A stretch of DNA of 64,000 bases. Source: Bosea beijingensis. GTDB lineage: Bacteria; Pseudomonadota; Alphaproteobacteria; Rhizobiales; Beijerinckiaceae. The DNA is taken from the NCBI RefSeq assembly GCF_030758975.1, contig NZ_CP132359.1:1380811-1444810 (forward strand), read 5' to 3'. The translations under genes were made by a program, and so were the position numbers. Below are positions 9,290 to 16,644 of the stretch, piece after piece; within the stretch, counting starts at the first letter, position 1; each line of letters begins with the position of its first letter. The notes beneath the pieces were generated by a model that was not told the origin of the DNA, searched no databases, and saw nothing but the letters and a program-made list of their open reading frames with translations.

Positions 9290-9374
9290 ATGCTCGCCCT
9301 TGTGGCGAGCATCCACGTCTTGAACACCGGTCTCGATCAGTGAAGACGTGGATGGTCGGGACAAGCCCGACCAT
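9290..9374. repeat. Palindromic intergenic element of three consecutive hairpins
   Basis: Three inverted repeats stand side by side: ATGCTCGCC/GGCGAGCAT (9290-9312), CCACGTCTT/AAGACGTGG (9313-9351) and ATGGTCGGG/CCCGACCAT (9352-9374). The arrangement between two convergent genes is typical of REP/BIME-type elements of Hyphomicrobiales and could also stop transcription from both sides. Confidence 0.65.
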
Positions 9375-9399
9375 GACGGCCGACGTCGGTTCGATGAGC

Positions 9400-10521
9400 T
9401 CAGGTCAGCTTGCCGCGGGCCGCGACCGGTAGTTCCCCGATAAGCTTGTCGCCGCGCACGGTGACCAGGCGATCCACCATGTTGACGACGACGCAGACAT
9501 GGTTCGGCACAACGCGCACGATCTCGCCGACGAGCGGGCGCTTGTTCGAGGCGGAGAGGTCGAGGAAGCCATGCTCCTCCGCGAACTGCGCGATCCGCGC
9601 CGCCGGGTATTCGAGGATATAGCCGTGGCCGTCGAGATTGCCCTTGTCGCTGGTCAGCGTCTTCGAACCTGAATCGAGGATGCCGCGATCGGCGCCGGCG
9701 CGGCTCACTACGGTCGCATAGACCATGAGCGCGCAATCCTCGAGCGTCGCGACGCCGGCCGCGATCTGCATGCGGTCGTTGAAGATCGAGGTGCCCGAGC
9801 GGTGCTCGGTCGAGCCTTTCAGCTTGCCGATATGGGGCAGATTGGGCGAGCCGCCGGTCGAGACGATATCGGCCTTGAGGCCGGCATCGCGCAGGCCGGC
9901 ATTGGCGGTGTCGAGGAAAACCTGCGTCCGCTCCCAGCCATCCTCCGGCGGGTACAGCAGGAAGCCGGCGAAACGCAGGCCGGGCGAAGCCGCGACCATC
10001 TTGGCAAGCTCGACCGCTTCGCCCGGCGTCTCGACGCCGGCGCGCTTGCGGCCGGTATCGCATTCGATGACGACCTCTAGATCGCGGCCCGCGATCTCCC
10101 CGGCCCGCGGCAGGCCGGAAATGGTGACCGGGTTGTCGGCGGCGACGATCATCCGGACGCGGCGCTGGAGCGCGCCAAGGCGGCCGAGCTTCTCCTCGCC
10201 GATGATATTGTAGCTGATCAGGATGTCGTCGACGCCGCCATCGGCCATGATCTCGGCTTCGCCAAGCTTCTGGCAGGTGATGCCGCGGGCGCCGGCCTCG
10301 ATCTGGAGGCGGGCCAGCTCGGGCGATTTATGCGTCTTGATATGCGGGCGGTTGGCGAGGCCGGCGGCGTCGCAGGTGGCCTGCAGGCGGGCGATATTGG
10401 CATCGACCTTGTCGAGATCGATGACAACGGCGGGCGTGCCGTAGACGCGCGCGATCTCGGCGGCGAGCGGGGTGGCGGCCGGCTGCTCGACGGCCCTGGA
10501 GGTGGTCGCGGTCACGCTCAT
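9400..10521 (-). CDS. D-threonine aldolase / D-serine dehydratase-like PLP enzyme
   Basis: 373-residue fold-type III PLP enzyme with an alanine-racemase-like barrel. The PLP lysine is most likely Lys62 in RPHIKTHKSPEL. Near the C-terminus PNHVC provides His341 and Cys343; a His-x-Cys pair is the metal site of zinc-dependent D-serine dehydratases, while D-threonine aldolases usually have His-x-Asp, so dehydratase chemistry is slightly favoured. It acts in the cytoplasm on a D-beta-hydroxy amino acid. Its ATG overlaps the stop of the RidA gene by four bases, so the two are translationally coupled. RidA clears reactive enamines formed by PLP dehydratases, which fits. Confidence 0.85.
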   Translation of the reverse strand: MSVTATTSRAVEQPAATPLAAEIARVYGTPAVVIDLDKVDANIARLQATCDAAGLANRPHIKTHKSPELARLQIEAGARGITCQKLGEAEIMADGGVDDILISYNIIGEEKLGRLGALQRRVRMIVAADNPVTISGLPRAGEIAGRDLEVVIECDTGRKRAGVETPGEAVELAKMVAASPGLRFAGFLLYPPEDGWERTQVFLDTANAGLRDAGLKADIVSTGGSPNLPHIGKLKGSTEHRSGTSIFNDRMQIAAGVATLEDCALMVYATVVSRAGADRGILDSGSKTLTSDKGNLDGHGYILEYPAARIAQFAEEHGFLDLSASNKRPLVGEIVRVVPNHVCVVVNMVDRLVTVRGDKLIGELPVAARGKLT

Positions 10522-10976
10522 GGATGCACCTTGACGATAACTTCGATCTCGACGGTCATGCGGTTCGGCAGCGAGCCCATGCCGACGGCCGAGCGAGCAT
10601 GGCGGCCGCGATCCCCGAGCACGGCGACGAACAGGTCCGAGCAGCCGTTGATGACCTTGGGATGATCGGAGAAATCAGGCGCGGCATTGACCATGCCGAG
10701 CAGCTTGACGACCTCGACCTTGTCGAGCGAACCGACCGCCTTCTTCATGGCGGCCAGCAGGCCCAGCCCGGTCTGCTTGGCGTGCTCGTATGCCTGCTCG
10801 ACAGTGACGTCGGTGCCGACCTTGCCGGTGGGATAGGTGCCGTCGGCGCGCTTCGGGCCCTGGCCCGAGAGATAGACCGTGTCGCCGACCTGCTTGAAGC
10901 TGACATAGGTCGCGACCGGGGTCGGCACGTCCGGCAGGGTCAGCCCCAGCTCCTTCAACCTGTCTTCAGCGCTCAT
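10518..10976 (-). CDS. RidA family enamine/imine deaminase
   Basis: 152-residue RidA/YjgF protein (VYLSGQGPK near residue 35, SLPNRMTVEIEVIVKV at the end). It hydrolyses 2-aminoacrylate-type enamines released by PLP enzymes. It is somewhat longer than the 128-residue E. coli RidA because of an N-terminal extension (SAEDRLKELGL), as in the YjgH/other RidA subgroups. A strong ribosome site GAGGAGAG lies before ATG 10976. It directly precedes and overlaps the D-amino-acid PLP enzyme gene. Residue-level proof of deaminase activity was not attempted. Confidence 0.9.
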   Translation of the reverse strand: MSAEDRLKELGLTLPDVPTPVATYVSFKQVGDTVYLSGQGPKRADGTYPTGKVGTDVTVEQAYEHAKQTGLGLLAAMKKAVGSLDKVEVVKLLGMVNAAPDFSDHPKVINGCSDLFVAVLGDRGRHARSAVGMGSLPNRMTVEIEVIVKVHP

Positions 10977-10988
10977 GGCGTTCTCTCC

Positions 10989-11537
10989 TCAAAATCCAGC
11001 CGGCATCTGCCGCGCCGGCCTGTCCTGTCCGTCGTTCAGTTCGCGGCGCATATAGCGTGCCGCATCGTCATAGCTCGCGAGCTTGCGATCAAGCGCGGGG
11101 TCATGCACCTCGCGAAAACCTTGCCGTCGCCAGAAGCCGATCGAGTCGTTGACCGCGACGAGCGCAAGGCTCGAATAGCCGCGCTCAGCAGCCTGACCGG
11201 CGATCGCGGCGACAATCGTACCCGCCGCTCCGCTGCCGCGCCCAGCCGGCAACAAGGCGAGGTCGTGAAGATACCAGTTCGCGACATCCTGCGGGATATC
11301 GCCGAGCAGGGAATTCAAGGCCGGGACGGTGCCCGCCGGCCACGGATGGCTAACGAGATATCCTTGCAGCACACCGTCTTCGCCGGCCAGCACATGGCAG
11401 CCCTCAGGCGCCAGATGCAGACGCTCCGCGAAGACCGCCTCGTCCTCCGGATAACCTGGATGCACGACGGCCGCGATCGCCATCACGCCCGGCAGGTCGG
11501 CCGGCGCCATGCGGCGCCAGCCCGTTTCGCGTGACAT
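10989..11537 (-). CDS. GNAT family N-acetyltransferase
   Basis: 182-residue acetyltransferase with the acetyl-CoA pyrophosphate loop in LLPAGRGSGAAG and a C-terminal AVNDSIGFWRRQGFRE strand-helix typical of GNAT enzymes. The acceptor is unknown. It sits in an operon with a D-amino-acid PLP enzyme, an amidohydrolase of the deacetylase type and a D-carbamoylase, so an amino acid is a plausible acceptor. The gap to the upstream amidohydrolase gene is only 7 bp. Confidence 0.8.
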   Translation of the reverse strand: MSRETGWRRMAPADLPGVMAIAAVVHPGYPEDEAVFAERLHLAPEGCHVLAGEDGVLQGYLVSHPWPAGTVPALNSLLGDIPQDVANWYLHDLALLPAGRGSGAAGTIVAAIAGQAAERGYSSLALVAVNDSIGFWRRQGFREVHDPALDRKLASYDDAARYMRRELNDGQDRPARQMPAGF

Positions 11538-11544
11538 AAAAAAC

Positions 11545-12708
11545 CTACGCCGCGACCTTCGGGAACTTGCCGGTCCGCTTCGGGTGCCACCACTTGCCCT
11601 TGAGCACGACGCCCTCGGAGACGAACTTCCTGTCGCCGATCAGGTGCTCGCCGACGACGTCGACATAGTCGAACTTGCCTTCCTTGACGGTCAGGATCGT
11701 CGCGTCGCCGAGCGAGCCGACCTTGAGCGAGCCGTATTCCGGGCGCTTCAGCGCCATGGCGGCATTCACCGTCGAGGCGGCGATGACGTTGTTCAGGCTC
11801 ATGCCCATGCAGAGGAACTTGGACATGGTGGTGACCTGGTCATAGGCCGGGCCGTCGATGCAGAGCTTATGAACGTCCGACGAGATCACGTCCGGCTCGA
11901 AGCCGTTGGCGAGCATGGCTCGCGTGGTCTTGAACGAGAACGAGCCCTTGCCGTGGCCGATATCGAAGATGACGCCGCGCTTGCGGGCGGCCAGCACCTC
12001 CGGCTTCACTGTGCCCTGCGCAGTCGCCGGCGCGTTCGGGAAGGGGCGGAAGGCGTGGGTCAGCACGTCGCCCGGCCGCAGCATGCCGATGACTTCCTCA
12101 TAGGACGGCGGCGGATGGTCGATATGGCACATCAAGGGCATGCCAACCTCGTTGGCGACCTGCAGCGCGATGTTCAGGGGCTTGGTGCCCTGATCGCCGG
12201 AGGCGTGAAGGCCGACGCGGACCTTGATGCCGACGATGTAGTCGCGGTTCTTGTCGGCGACCTCGGCGCAGTCGATCGGGTTCATCAGGCGCATGTCGCC
12301 GCTCTCGCCGACCATGACGCGATGGTCGAAACCGTAGATGCCGGCATGCGAGACGTGGAGATAGGCGAGGATGCGCGCCTGGCTCTGCTCGATGACATGC
12401 TTGCGGAAGCCCGGCCAGTTGCCTGGGCCGGCCGAGCCGGTATCGACCGAGGTGGTGACGCCCGAGAGCCGGCAGAACTCGTCGGCGTCGATCCCGAGCG
12501 AGGTGCCGCCCCAGTAGACATGGGTGTGCAGGTCGATCAGGCCGGGCGAGACGATGTAGCCGGAGACGTCGCGGATTTCCTTGGCGCCTTTCAGGTCCTT
12601 GCCGAAGCCGGAGACCTTGCCGTCCGTGAAGGCGACATCGAGGATGCCGTCATGCTTCTGGGAGGGGTCGATGACGCGGCCGCCCTTCAGGATGAGATCG
12701 TGGGTCAC
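11545..12708 (-). CDS. Amidohydrolase/deacetylase family metallohydrolase
   Basis: 387-residue TIM-barrel amidohydrolase. Visible metal ligands are His61 and His63 (LIDLHTH), probable carboxylated Lys162 (GIKVRVG), His195 (CHIDHP), His218 and Asp278 (ISSDVH), so a binuclear site looks intact. The sequence resembles the Atu3266-type branch, whose characterised members hydrolyse N-acetyl-D-amino acids or acetyl esters. The start is a GTG at 12708 behind AAAGGAAG. It is co-directional with a D-carbamoylase gene 24 bp upstream. Confidence 0.85.
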   Translation of the reverse strand: MTHDLILKGGRVIDPSQKHDGILDVAFTDGKVSGFGKDLKGAKEIRDVSGYIVSPGLIDLHTHVYWGGTSLGIDADEFCRLSGVTTSVDTGSAGPGNWPGFRKHVIEQSQARILAYLHVSHAGIYGFDHRVMVGESGDMRLMNPIDCAEVADKNRDYIVGIKVRVGLHASGDQGTKPLNIALQVANEVGMPLMCHIDHPPPSYEEVIGMLRPGDVLTHAFRPFPNAPATAQGTVKPEVLAARKRGVIFDIGHGKGSFSFKTTRAMLANGFEPDVISSDVHKLCIDGPAYDQVTTMSKFLCMGMSLNNVIAASTVNAAMALKRPEYGSLKVGSLGDATILTVKEGKFDYVDVVGEHLIGDRKFVSEGVVLKGKWWHPKRTGKFPKVAA

Positions 12709-12732
12709 TTTGTTTCTTCCTTTGGAGGCTGA

Positions 12733-13668
12733 TCAAACCGGGGAGACGGCGCCCTTGCGCTCGACGATCAGGCCATAGGCCTGGGGCTCGCGATGCCGGG
12801 CGAAATTGAAGGTGGAGGCCTTGTAGCTCTTGCCGAGGTCCATGTCGCAGCGGGCGACGACAAGCTCGTCATCCTCGGTCACGGCCTGGGCCACGACCTC
12901 GCCGGTCGGCGCGATGATGCAGGAGCCGCCGATCTGGTCGACGCCGGCCTCCAGCCCCGCCTTGGCGACGCCGACGACCCAGGTGGCGTTCTGATAGGCG
13001 CCGGCCTGCATCACGAGCTGGTTGTGGAAATTGCCGAGCCGGTCATGGTCGGGCGCCGGCGGATTATGCTTGGGCGTGTTGTAGCCGAGCACGATCAGTT
13101 CGACGTCCTGCAAACCCATCGAGCGGTAGCTCTCCGGCCAGCGGCGGTCGTTGCAGATCATCATGCCGATATTGGCGTCCATCGTGCGCCAGACCGGCCA
13201 GCCGAGTTCGCCGGTCTCGAAGTAGCGCTTCTCCAGATTCTGGAAGGGCGCAGCGGGGCGATGCTCGGGATGGCCCGGCAAATGAATCTTGCGGTATTTG
13301 CCGACGATCGAGCCCGACTTGTCGACAAGGATCGCGGTGTTGAAGCGACGCTTGCGGCCCTGCTCGAAGGCGAGCTCGCAATAGCCGAGATGGAAGCCGA
13401 CGCCGAGGCGCTTGCTCTCCTCGAAGAGCGGCGCGGTCTCGTTCGAGGGCATGGCGCTTTCGAACCAGCCGTCGATCTCGGCTTCGTCGTCGATCCACCA
13501 ATGCGGGAAGAAGGCGGTGAGCGCCGCTTCCGGATAGACGACGAGATCGGCCCCGTGGCTCTTCGCCTGCCGCATCAATTCGACCATGCGGACGACGGCC
13601 GAGGCCCGGCTCTCATCACGCTGGATGGGGCCGAGCTGGGCGGCGGCGACGGTCAGGATACGGGTCAC
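12733..13668 (-). CDS. N-carbamoyl-D-amino acid hydrolase (D-carbamoylase)
   Basis: 311-residue nitrilase-superfamily enzyme that converts N-carbamoyl-D-amino acids to D-amino acid, CO2 and ammonia. The catalytic triad is visible: Glu47 (YPEAAL), Lys127 (KYRKIHLPGH) and Cys172 (ICNDRRWPE). The last two motifs are almost identical to the well-studied Agrobacterium enzyme, as is YNTPKHNPP. The start is a GTG at 13668 with GGAG upstream. No hydantoinase is adjacent, although the amidohydrolase downstream could take that place. It probably headed or followed a longer transporter operon before the deletion described at 13782-14177. Confidence 0.9.
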   Translation of the reverse strand: MTRILTVAAAQLGPIQRDESRASAVVRMVELMRQAKSHGADLVVYPEAALTAFFPHWWIDDEAEIDGWFESAMPSNETAPLFEESKRLGVGFHLGYCELAFEQGRKRRFNTAILVDKSGSIVGKYRKIHLPGHPEHRPAAPFQNLEKRYFETGELGWPVWRTMDANIGMMICNDRRWPESYRSMGLQDVELIVLGYNTPKHNPPAPDHDRLGNFHNQLVMQAGAYQNATWVVGVAKAGLEAGVDQIGGSCIIAPTGEVVAQAVTEDDELVVARCDMDLGKSYKASTFNFARHREPQAYGLIVERKGAVSPV

Positions 13669-13781
13669 GTCGGAGGCTCCGGATGAAAATCACCCTACAG
13701 GGCAAGGCTTCGATGTGCCGAGCCGGCGCGTCAAGCGCCGGCAATGCGGGGCGTGGGTTGTCCCAGTTGCGGGGCGGGCTC

Positions 13782-14141
13782 TCAAAGCGTCTTGGCGAGA
13801 CGCGGATCGAGGGAGTCTCTTAGGCCATCGCCGAGCAAGTTGACCGCCAGCACGGTGATCGAGAGGAACACGGCCGGGAACAGGATGATGTGCGGGCGGA
13901 CCTGCCAGAGCGCCCTGCCCTCGGCCATGATGTTGCCCCAGGAGGGCGTCGCCGGCGGCACGCCCGCGCCGATGAAGGACAGGATCGCCTCGACGATCAT
14001 CGCGCTGGCGCAGATATAGGTCGCCTGCACGCTCATCGGCGCGAAGGTGTTGGGCAGGATGTGGCGGAAGATGATGCGCGGCACGCGCGCGCCGTTCGCC
14101 ACAGCCGCCTCGACATAGGGCTGCTCGCGCCGCAGCACGAG
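13782..14141 (-). pseudogene. C-terminal remnant of a DppC-type peptide ABC permease
   Basis: About 120 residues matching the last third of a DppC permease: EAA loop QPYVEAAVANGARVPRIIFR, then SFIGAGVPPATPSWGNIM and a normal C-terminus LLGDGLRDSLDP. The N-terminal two thirds, with most membrane segments and the WFGTDELGRD region, are missing. Upstream of about 14141 the reading frame continues into unrelated sequence, so the gene is broken there. It lies 113 bp upstream of and in line with the D-carbamoylase gene, suggesting that a peptide importer once belonged to this operon. Confidence 0.8.
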
Positions 14142-14177
14142 CGCACCAAGCTCTTCCTCTCGCAGATCCTGCACTGA
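14130..14177 (+). pseudogene. Last 15 codons of a polar amino acid ABC transporter ATPase (GlnQ/HisP type)
   Basis: On the plus strand, 14130-14177 encodes PQHERTKLFLSQILH followed by a stop, a close match to the conserved C-terminus of amino acid ABC ATPases. Nothing upstream in this frame belongs to the family; instead the permease remnant runs in on the opposite strand. An intrinsic terminator in the same direction follows at 14205, as expected for the real end of a gene. I infer that a deletion or inversion joined the 3' ends of two genes here. Confidence 0.6.
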
Positions 14178-14204
14178 GAGCGGGCATTTCCGTCAGCGAT
14201 TGCC

Positions 14205-14233
14205 AACGCGCCGGCTCCGCCGGCGCGTTTTGC
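14205..14233 (+). terminator. Orphan intrinsic terminator
   Basis: Perfect stem AACGCGCCGGC / GCCGGCGCGTT with a TCC loop, then a T-rich tail on the plus strand. No intact plus-strand gene precedes it; it fits the lost gene whose tail lies at 14130-14177. Confidence 0.7.
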
Positions 14234-14297
14234 GTTTCGGGATGTTTCGGAACGAAACCGGGCCTGCCCCGTTGGTGACGGGAACGGAGGATACGTC

Positions 14298-14579
14298 ATG
14301 AAACGTCTTGTTCCTGCCCTGCTCGCCGCGCTTCTGATGAGCGGCGGGGCCTATGCCCAGTCGATCAATGTCGGTCCCGGCGGCGTCAGCGTCGATACGC
14401 GCTCGCCGCGCGAGCGGGCCATCGATCGGGAAATCCGGGAGGAGCGGCGCGACCGTTATGACCGCCGTCGCGAGCGCGAATGGCGCCGCGCGAGTTCTCG
14501 CCGCGACTGCCGCACCGTGACGACCGAGCGCGAAACCCGCCGCGGCGTCGTGCGTCGGACGACCCGCGTCTGCGATTGA
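14298..14579 (+). CDS. Small exported arginine-rich protein of unknown function
   Basis: 93 residues. A Sec signal peptide (RLVPALLAALLMSGGAYAQ) ends near residue 20. The mature part is rich in Arg and Glu (RERAIDREIREERRDRYDRR) and ends with a cysteine pair region (RDCRTVT and RVCD). This resembles other short basic exported proteins of Hyphomicrobiales with no assigned role. GGAACGGAGG lies before the ATG. It is transcribed alone and stops before the bidirectional terminator at 14618. Confidence 0.8.
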   Translation: MKRLVPALLAALLMSGGAYAQSINVGPGGVSVDTRSPRERAIDREIREERRDRYDRRREREWRRASSRRDCRTVTTERETRRGVVRRTTRVCD

Positions 14580-14617
14580 GTTCAGCCGCGCCGGCAGGCA
14601 CGGCATCCGCCCATGAA

Positions 14618-14648
14618 AAGGCCCGCGACGCCAAGCGTCGCGGGCCTT
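14618..14648. terminator. Bidirectional intrinsic terminator
   Basis: Perfect 14-bp stem AAGGCCCGCGACGC / GCGTCGCGGGCCTT with loop CAA. A-run and T-run flanks let it serve the convergent genes at 14298 and 14664. Confidence 0.9.
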
Positions 14649-14663
14649 CTGCTGGAACGAGGC

Positions 14664-15824
14664 TTACTTGCCGTCGCGCGCCTTCACAGCCTGATCGGGG
14701 AAGTCCGAGAACACACCGTCGAGCCCGAGCGCGAAGAAGGCCTTGTATTCGGCGCCCGCATCGCCCTTGAAGTCGGAGGTCAGACGCTTCGCCTCGCTGC
14801 GGAAGGTCCAGCTATGGACCAGCAGCCCCGCTGCGTGAGCATCCTTCACCACATTGGTCGGCGCGATCAGCGTGCGGTCGCGCTCGTCGATCGCGCCGTC
14901 GCCATTCAGGTCCTGCGGCTTGCCGTCGGCACCGATCGTCTGCTTGGCGCCGATCAGGTACGGCTTCCACGGACCGACGCCGTCGGCATAGGTCGCGATC
15001 TCTTTGAGGCCCTCGGCCGAGAGCATGTCCTGGAAGGTGCGCTTGTCGCCAAGCACTGCGAAGTCGTAGGGGCGGTCGAAGGGCGCGGCGAGCGTAACCT
15101 TGCCGTCCTTGTCGACGCCGTCGCCATCGACGAGCTGGACGAGGCGCAGTTGCGTCTTCGGGCGCAGGTATTTCAGGTTCGCGGTCTCGAAGCTCTGGAT
15201 GAAGACCGGCGCGGTCTTGTCGGTCCAGCCGGCGGCCTTGAGCATGTCCAGAAGCTTGTCCTCGAAGGCGAGGCCGAGCGCGGCGTGATAGGTCGGATGT
15301 TTGGTCTCGGGATAGATGCCGATGGTGCGGCCGGTGCGGGCGCTCTCGGCCTTGGCGAGGTCGATCACTTCCTGGAAGGTCGGGATCTGGTACTTGCCGT
15401 TATGCGACTGGTCGCGGTCGGCGAAGGCCTGCTTGGCCTTCAGCGTCTTGATCTCGGCAGCGGTGAAGTCGTTGGCGAACCAGTCGGTCGTGTCGACGCC
15501 GTCGACCTTGCGCGTGGTCTTGCGGTTGGCGAATTCCGGGCGGTCGGCGACATCGGTCGTGCCTGACAGCATCGGCTCGTGGCGGACGACGAGTACGCCG
15601 TCCTTGGTCGAGACGAGGTCCGGCTCGATGAAGTCGGCGCCCTGCTGGATCGCGAGCTTGTAGCCTTCGATCGTATGCTCCGGCAGGTAGCCGCTGGCGC
15701 CGCGATGGGCGACGACGAGCGGCTTCTGGCCCGACAGCGTCGGGGCCGCCTGCGCGAATGCGGCCGGCGCCTGAAAGGCCAGAGCGGCGAGGAACGTCGT
15801 CGAGAGAAGGAAGTGCTTTGTCAT
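14664..15824 (-). CDS. glpQ: Periplasmic glycerophosphodiester phosphodiesterase (GlpQ-type)
   Basis: 386-residue enzyme that cleaves glycerophosphodiesters to glycerol-3-phosphate and an alcohol. A signal peptide spans residues 1-25. Active-site motifs are His40-Arg41 (VAHRGASG), Glu67/Asp69 (FIEPDL) and His82 (VVRHEP), with substrate-side IYPETKHP. An unusual feature is a 12-residue EF-hand-like loop at 305-316 ([12 protein letters not shown]), which could bind calcium; calcium is the known cofactor of the family, but this loop is not part of the standard core as far as I know. The start at 15824 is chosen because it opens the signal peptide. Confidence 0.9.
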   Translation of the reverse strand: MTKHFLLSTTFLAALAFQAPAAFAQAAPTLSGQKPLVVAHRGASGYLPEHTIEGYKLAIQQGADFIEPDLVSTKDGVLVVRHEPMLSGTTDVADRPEFANRKTTRKVDGVDTTDWFANDFTAAEIKTLKAKQAFADRDQSHNGKYQIPTFQEVIDLAKAESARTGRTIGIYPETKHPTYHAALGLAFEDKLLDMLKAAGWTDKTAPVFIQSFETANLKYLRPKTQLRLVQLVDGDGVDKDGKVTLAAPFDRPYDFAVLGDKRTFQDMLSAEGLKEIATYADGVGPWKPYLIGAKQTIGADGKPQDLNGDGAIDERDRTLIAPTNVVKDAHAAGLLVHSWTFRSEAKRLTSDFKGDAGAEYKAFFALGLDGVFSDFPDQAVKARDGK

Positions 15825-16023
15825 AGTCTGGCTCAGCCTCGCGAAAATGCGTGGGACCTTAAGGTGGCGGACATGACACGGCCATGAAGCCACTGTTCGG
15901 CCTCGCCCGCCAGAGAGCGGCTCGATCTGCAGTCGCGGAAAGGTCTAGTTTACCAAAACCCTTCCGCCAGGAAACAAATGCAACCGAAGGTTGTTGTTTC
16001 GGCGATGGTCGGCGGAGGTACGC

Positions 16024-16107
16024 ATGTGGCTTTGGCTCGTCGCTACGATCGGAACAACTGCATTGATGGCGATCACCTGGATCGCAGCCGAGAGGTGGAA
16101 GCTTTAG
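16024..16107 (+). CDS. Possible 27-residue membrane microprotein
   Basis: An ATG at 16024 follows GGCGGAGG with good spacing. The 27 codons begin MWLWLVATIG, continue as one hydrophobic segment and end AERWKL, the layout of single-pass small membrane proteins. It lies alone in the 500-base gap between glpQ and the small lipoprotein gene; the rest of that gap shows only the terminator at 16228. Support is limited to ribosome site, length and hydropathy. Confidence 0.4.
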   Translation: MWLWLVATIGTTALMAITWIAAERWKL

Positions 16108-16227
16108 AGCCTGGAATGACGAACGCCCGAAAGCTGTCCGTTGCGCCAAATTCGCGGTTGGCCGCGATATCGAATTGCTGCGGCTGATCCGGCTTTTGTC
16201 TGCCGGTTCCCTCGCTCTGTTCGCGAC

Positions 16228-16262
16228 AAAAAAACCCGCCCCGGCGGAGGCCGGCGCGGGTT
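16228..16262 (-). terminator. Intrinsic terminator of the small lipoprotein gene
   Basis: Stem AACCCGC(GCC)GGC against its complement, with a seven-T run on the minus strand after it, located 63 bp past the stop of the gene at 16326. Confidence 0.85.
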
Positions 16263-16325
16263 GTACTGTCGCTGGCGGACATGAGCGGGAGGTTGCTGGG
16301 CGTAAGCCAGCCCTCCCGTGCAACC

Positions 16326-16463
16326 TCAGCGGCGGTTTTCGAGAGTCGTCTTGGCGTCGAGGCGCTTGGAGGCCGGCGGGGTGTAGTCCGGCTGCTGGGT
16401 GGCGCAGGCGGCGAGGCCGAGCGCGACGAGGCTCAGGATGACGATGCGGCTGGCGCTTTTCAT
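16326..16463 (-). CDS. Small lipoprotein of unknown function
   Basis: 45 residues: a signal sequence ending in the lipobox LGLAAC (Cys19 or 20), then a short polar tail beginning ATQQPDYTPP and ending TTLENRR. It should be lipidated and anchored to the inner or outer membrane. Size and tail resemble the many short lipoproteins of Hyphomicrobiales. It has its own terminator and a weak GGGA ribosome site. Confidence 0.75.
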   Translation of the reverse strand: MKSASRIVILSLVALGLAACATQQPDYTPPASKRLDAKTTLENRR

Positions 16464-16644
16464 GCGAGTGTATCCCAATGGCCGCGACATGCGGTTGCAT
16501 CGTCTTTCCGCTTGTGGAACGACCGCGTCAAGAGTGTGGCGCTGAGGTCTTCATGTCCCGGCGTCATGCTTGAATCGGTCGAAGCTTGTTCGACACCGTC
16601 GTTACGGCGCCCCGGAAGCTGTCCGGCGCCAGGATTGAAGCGTC

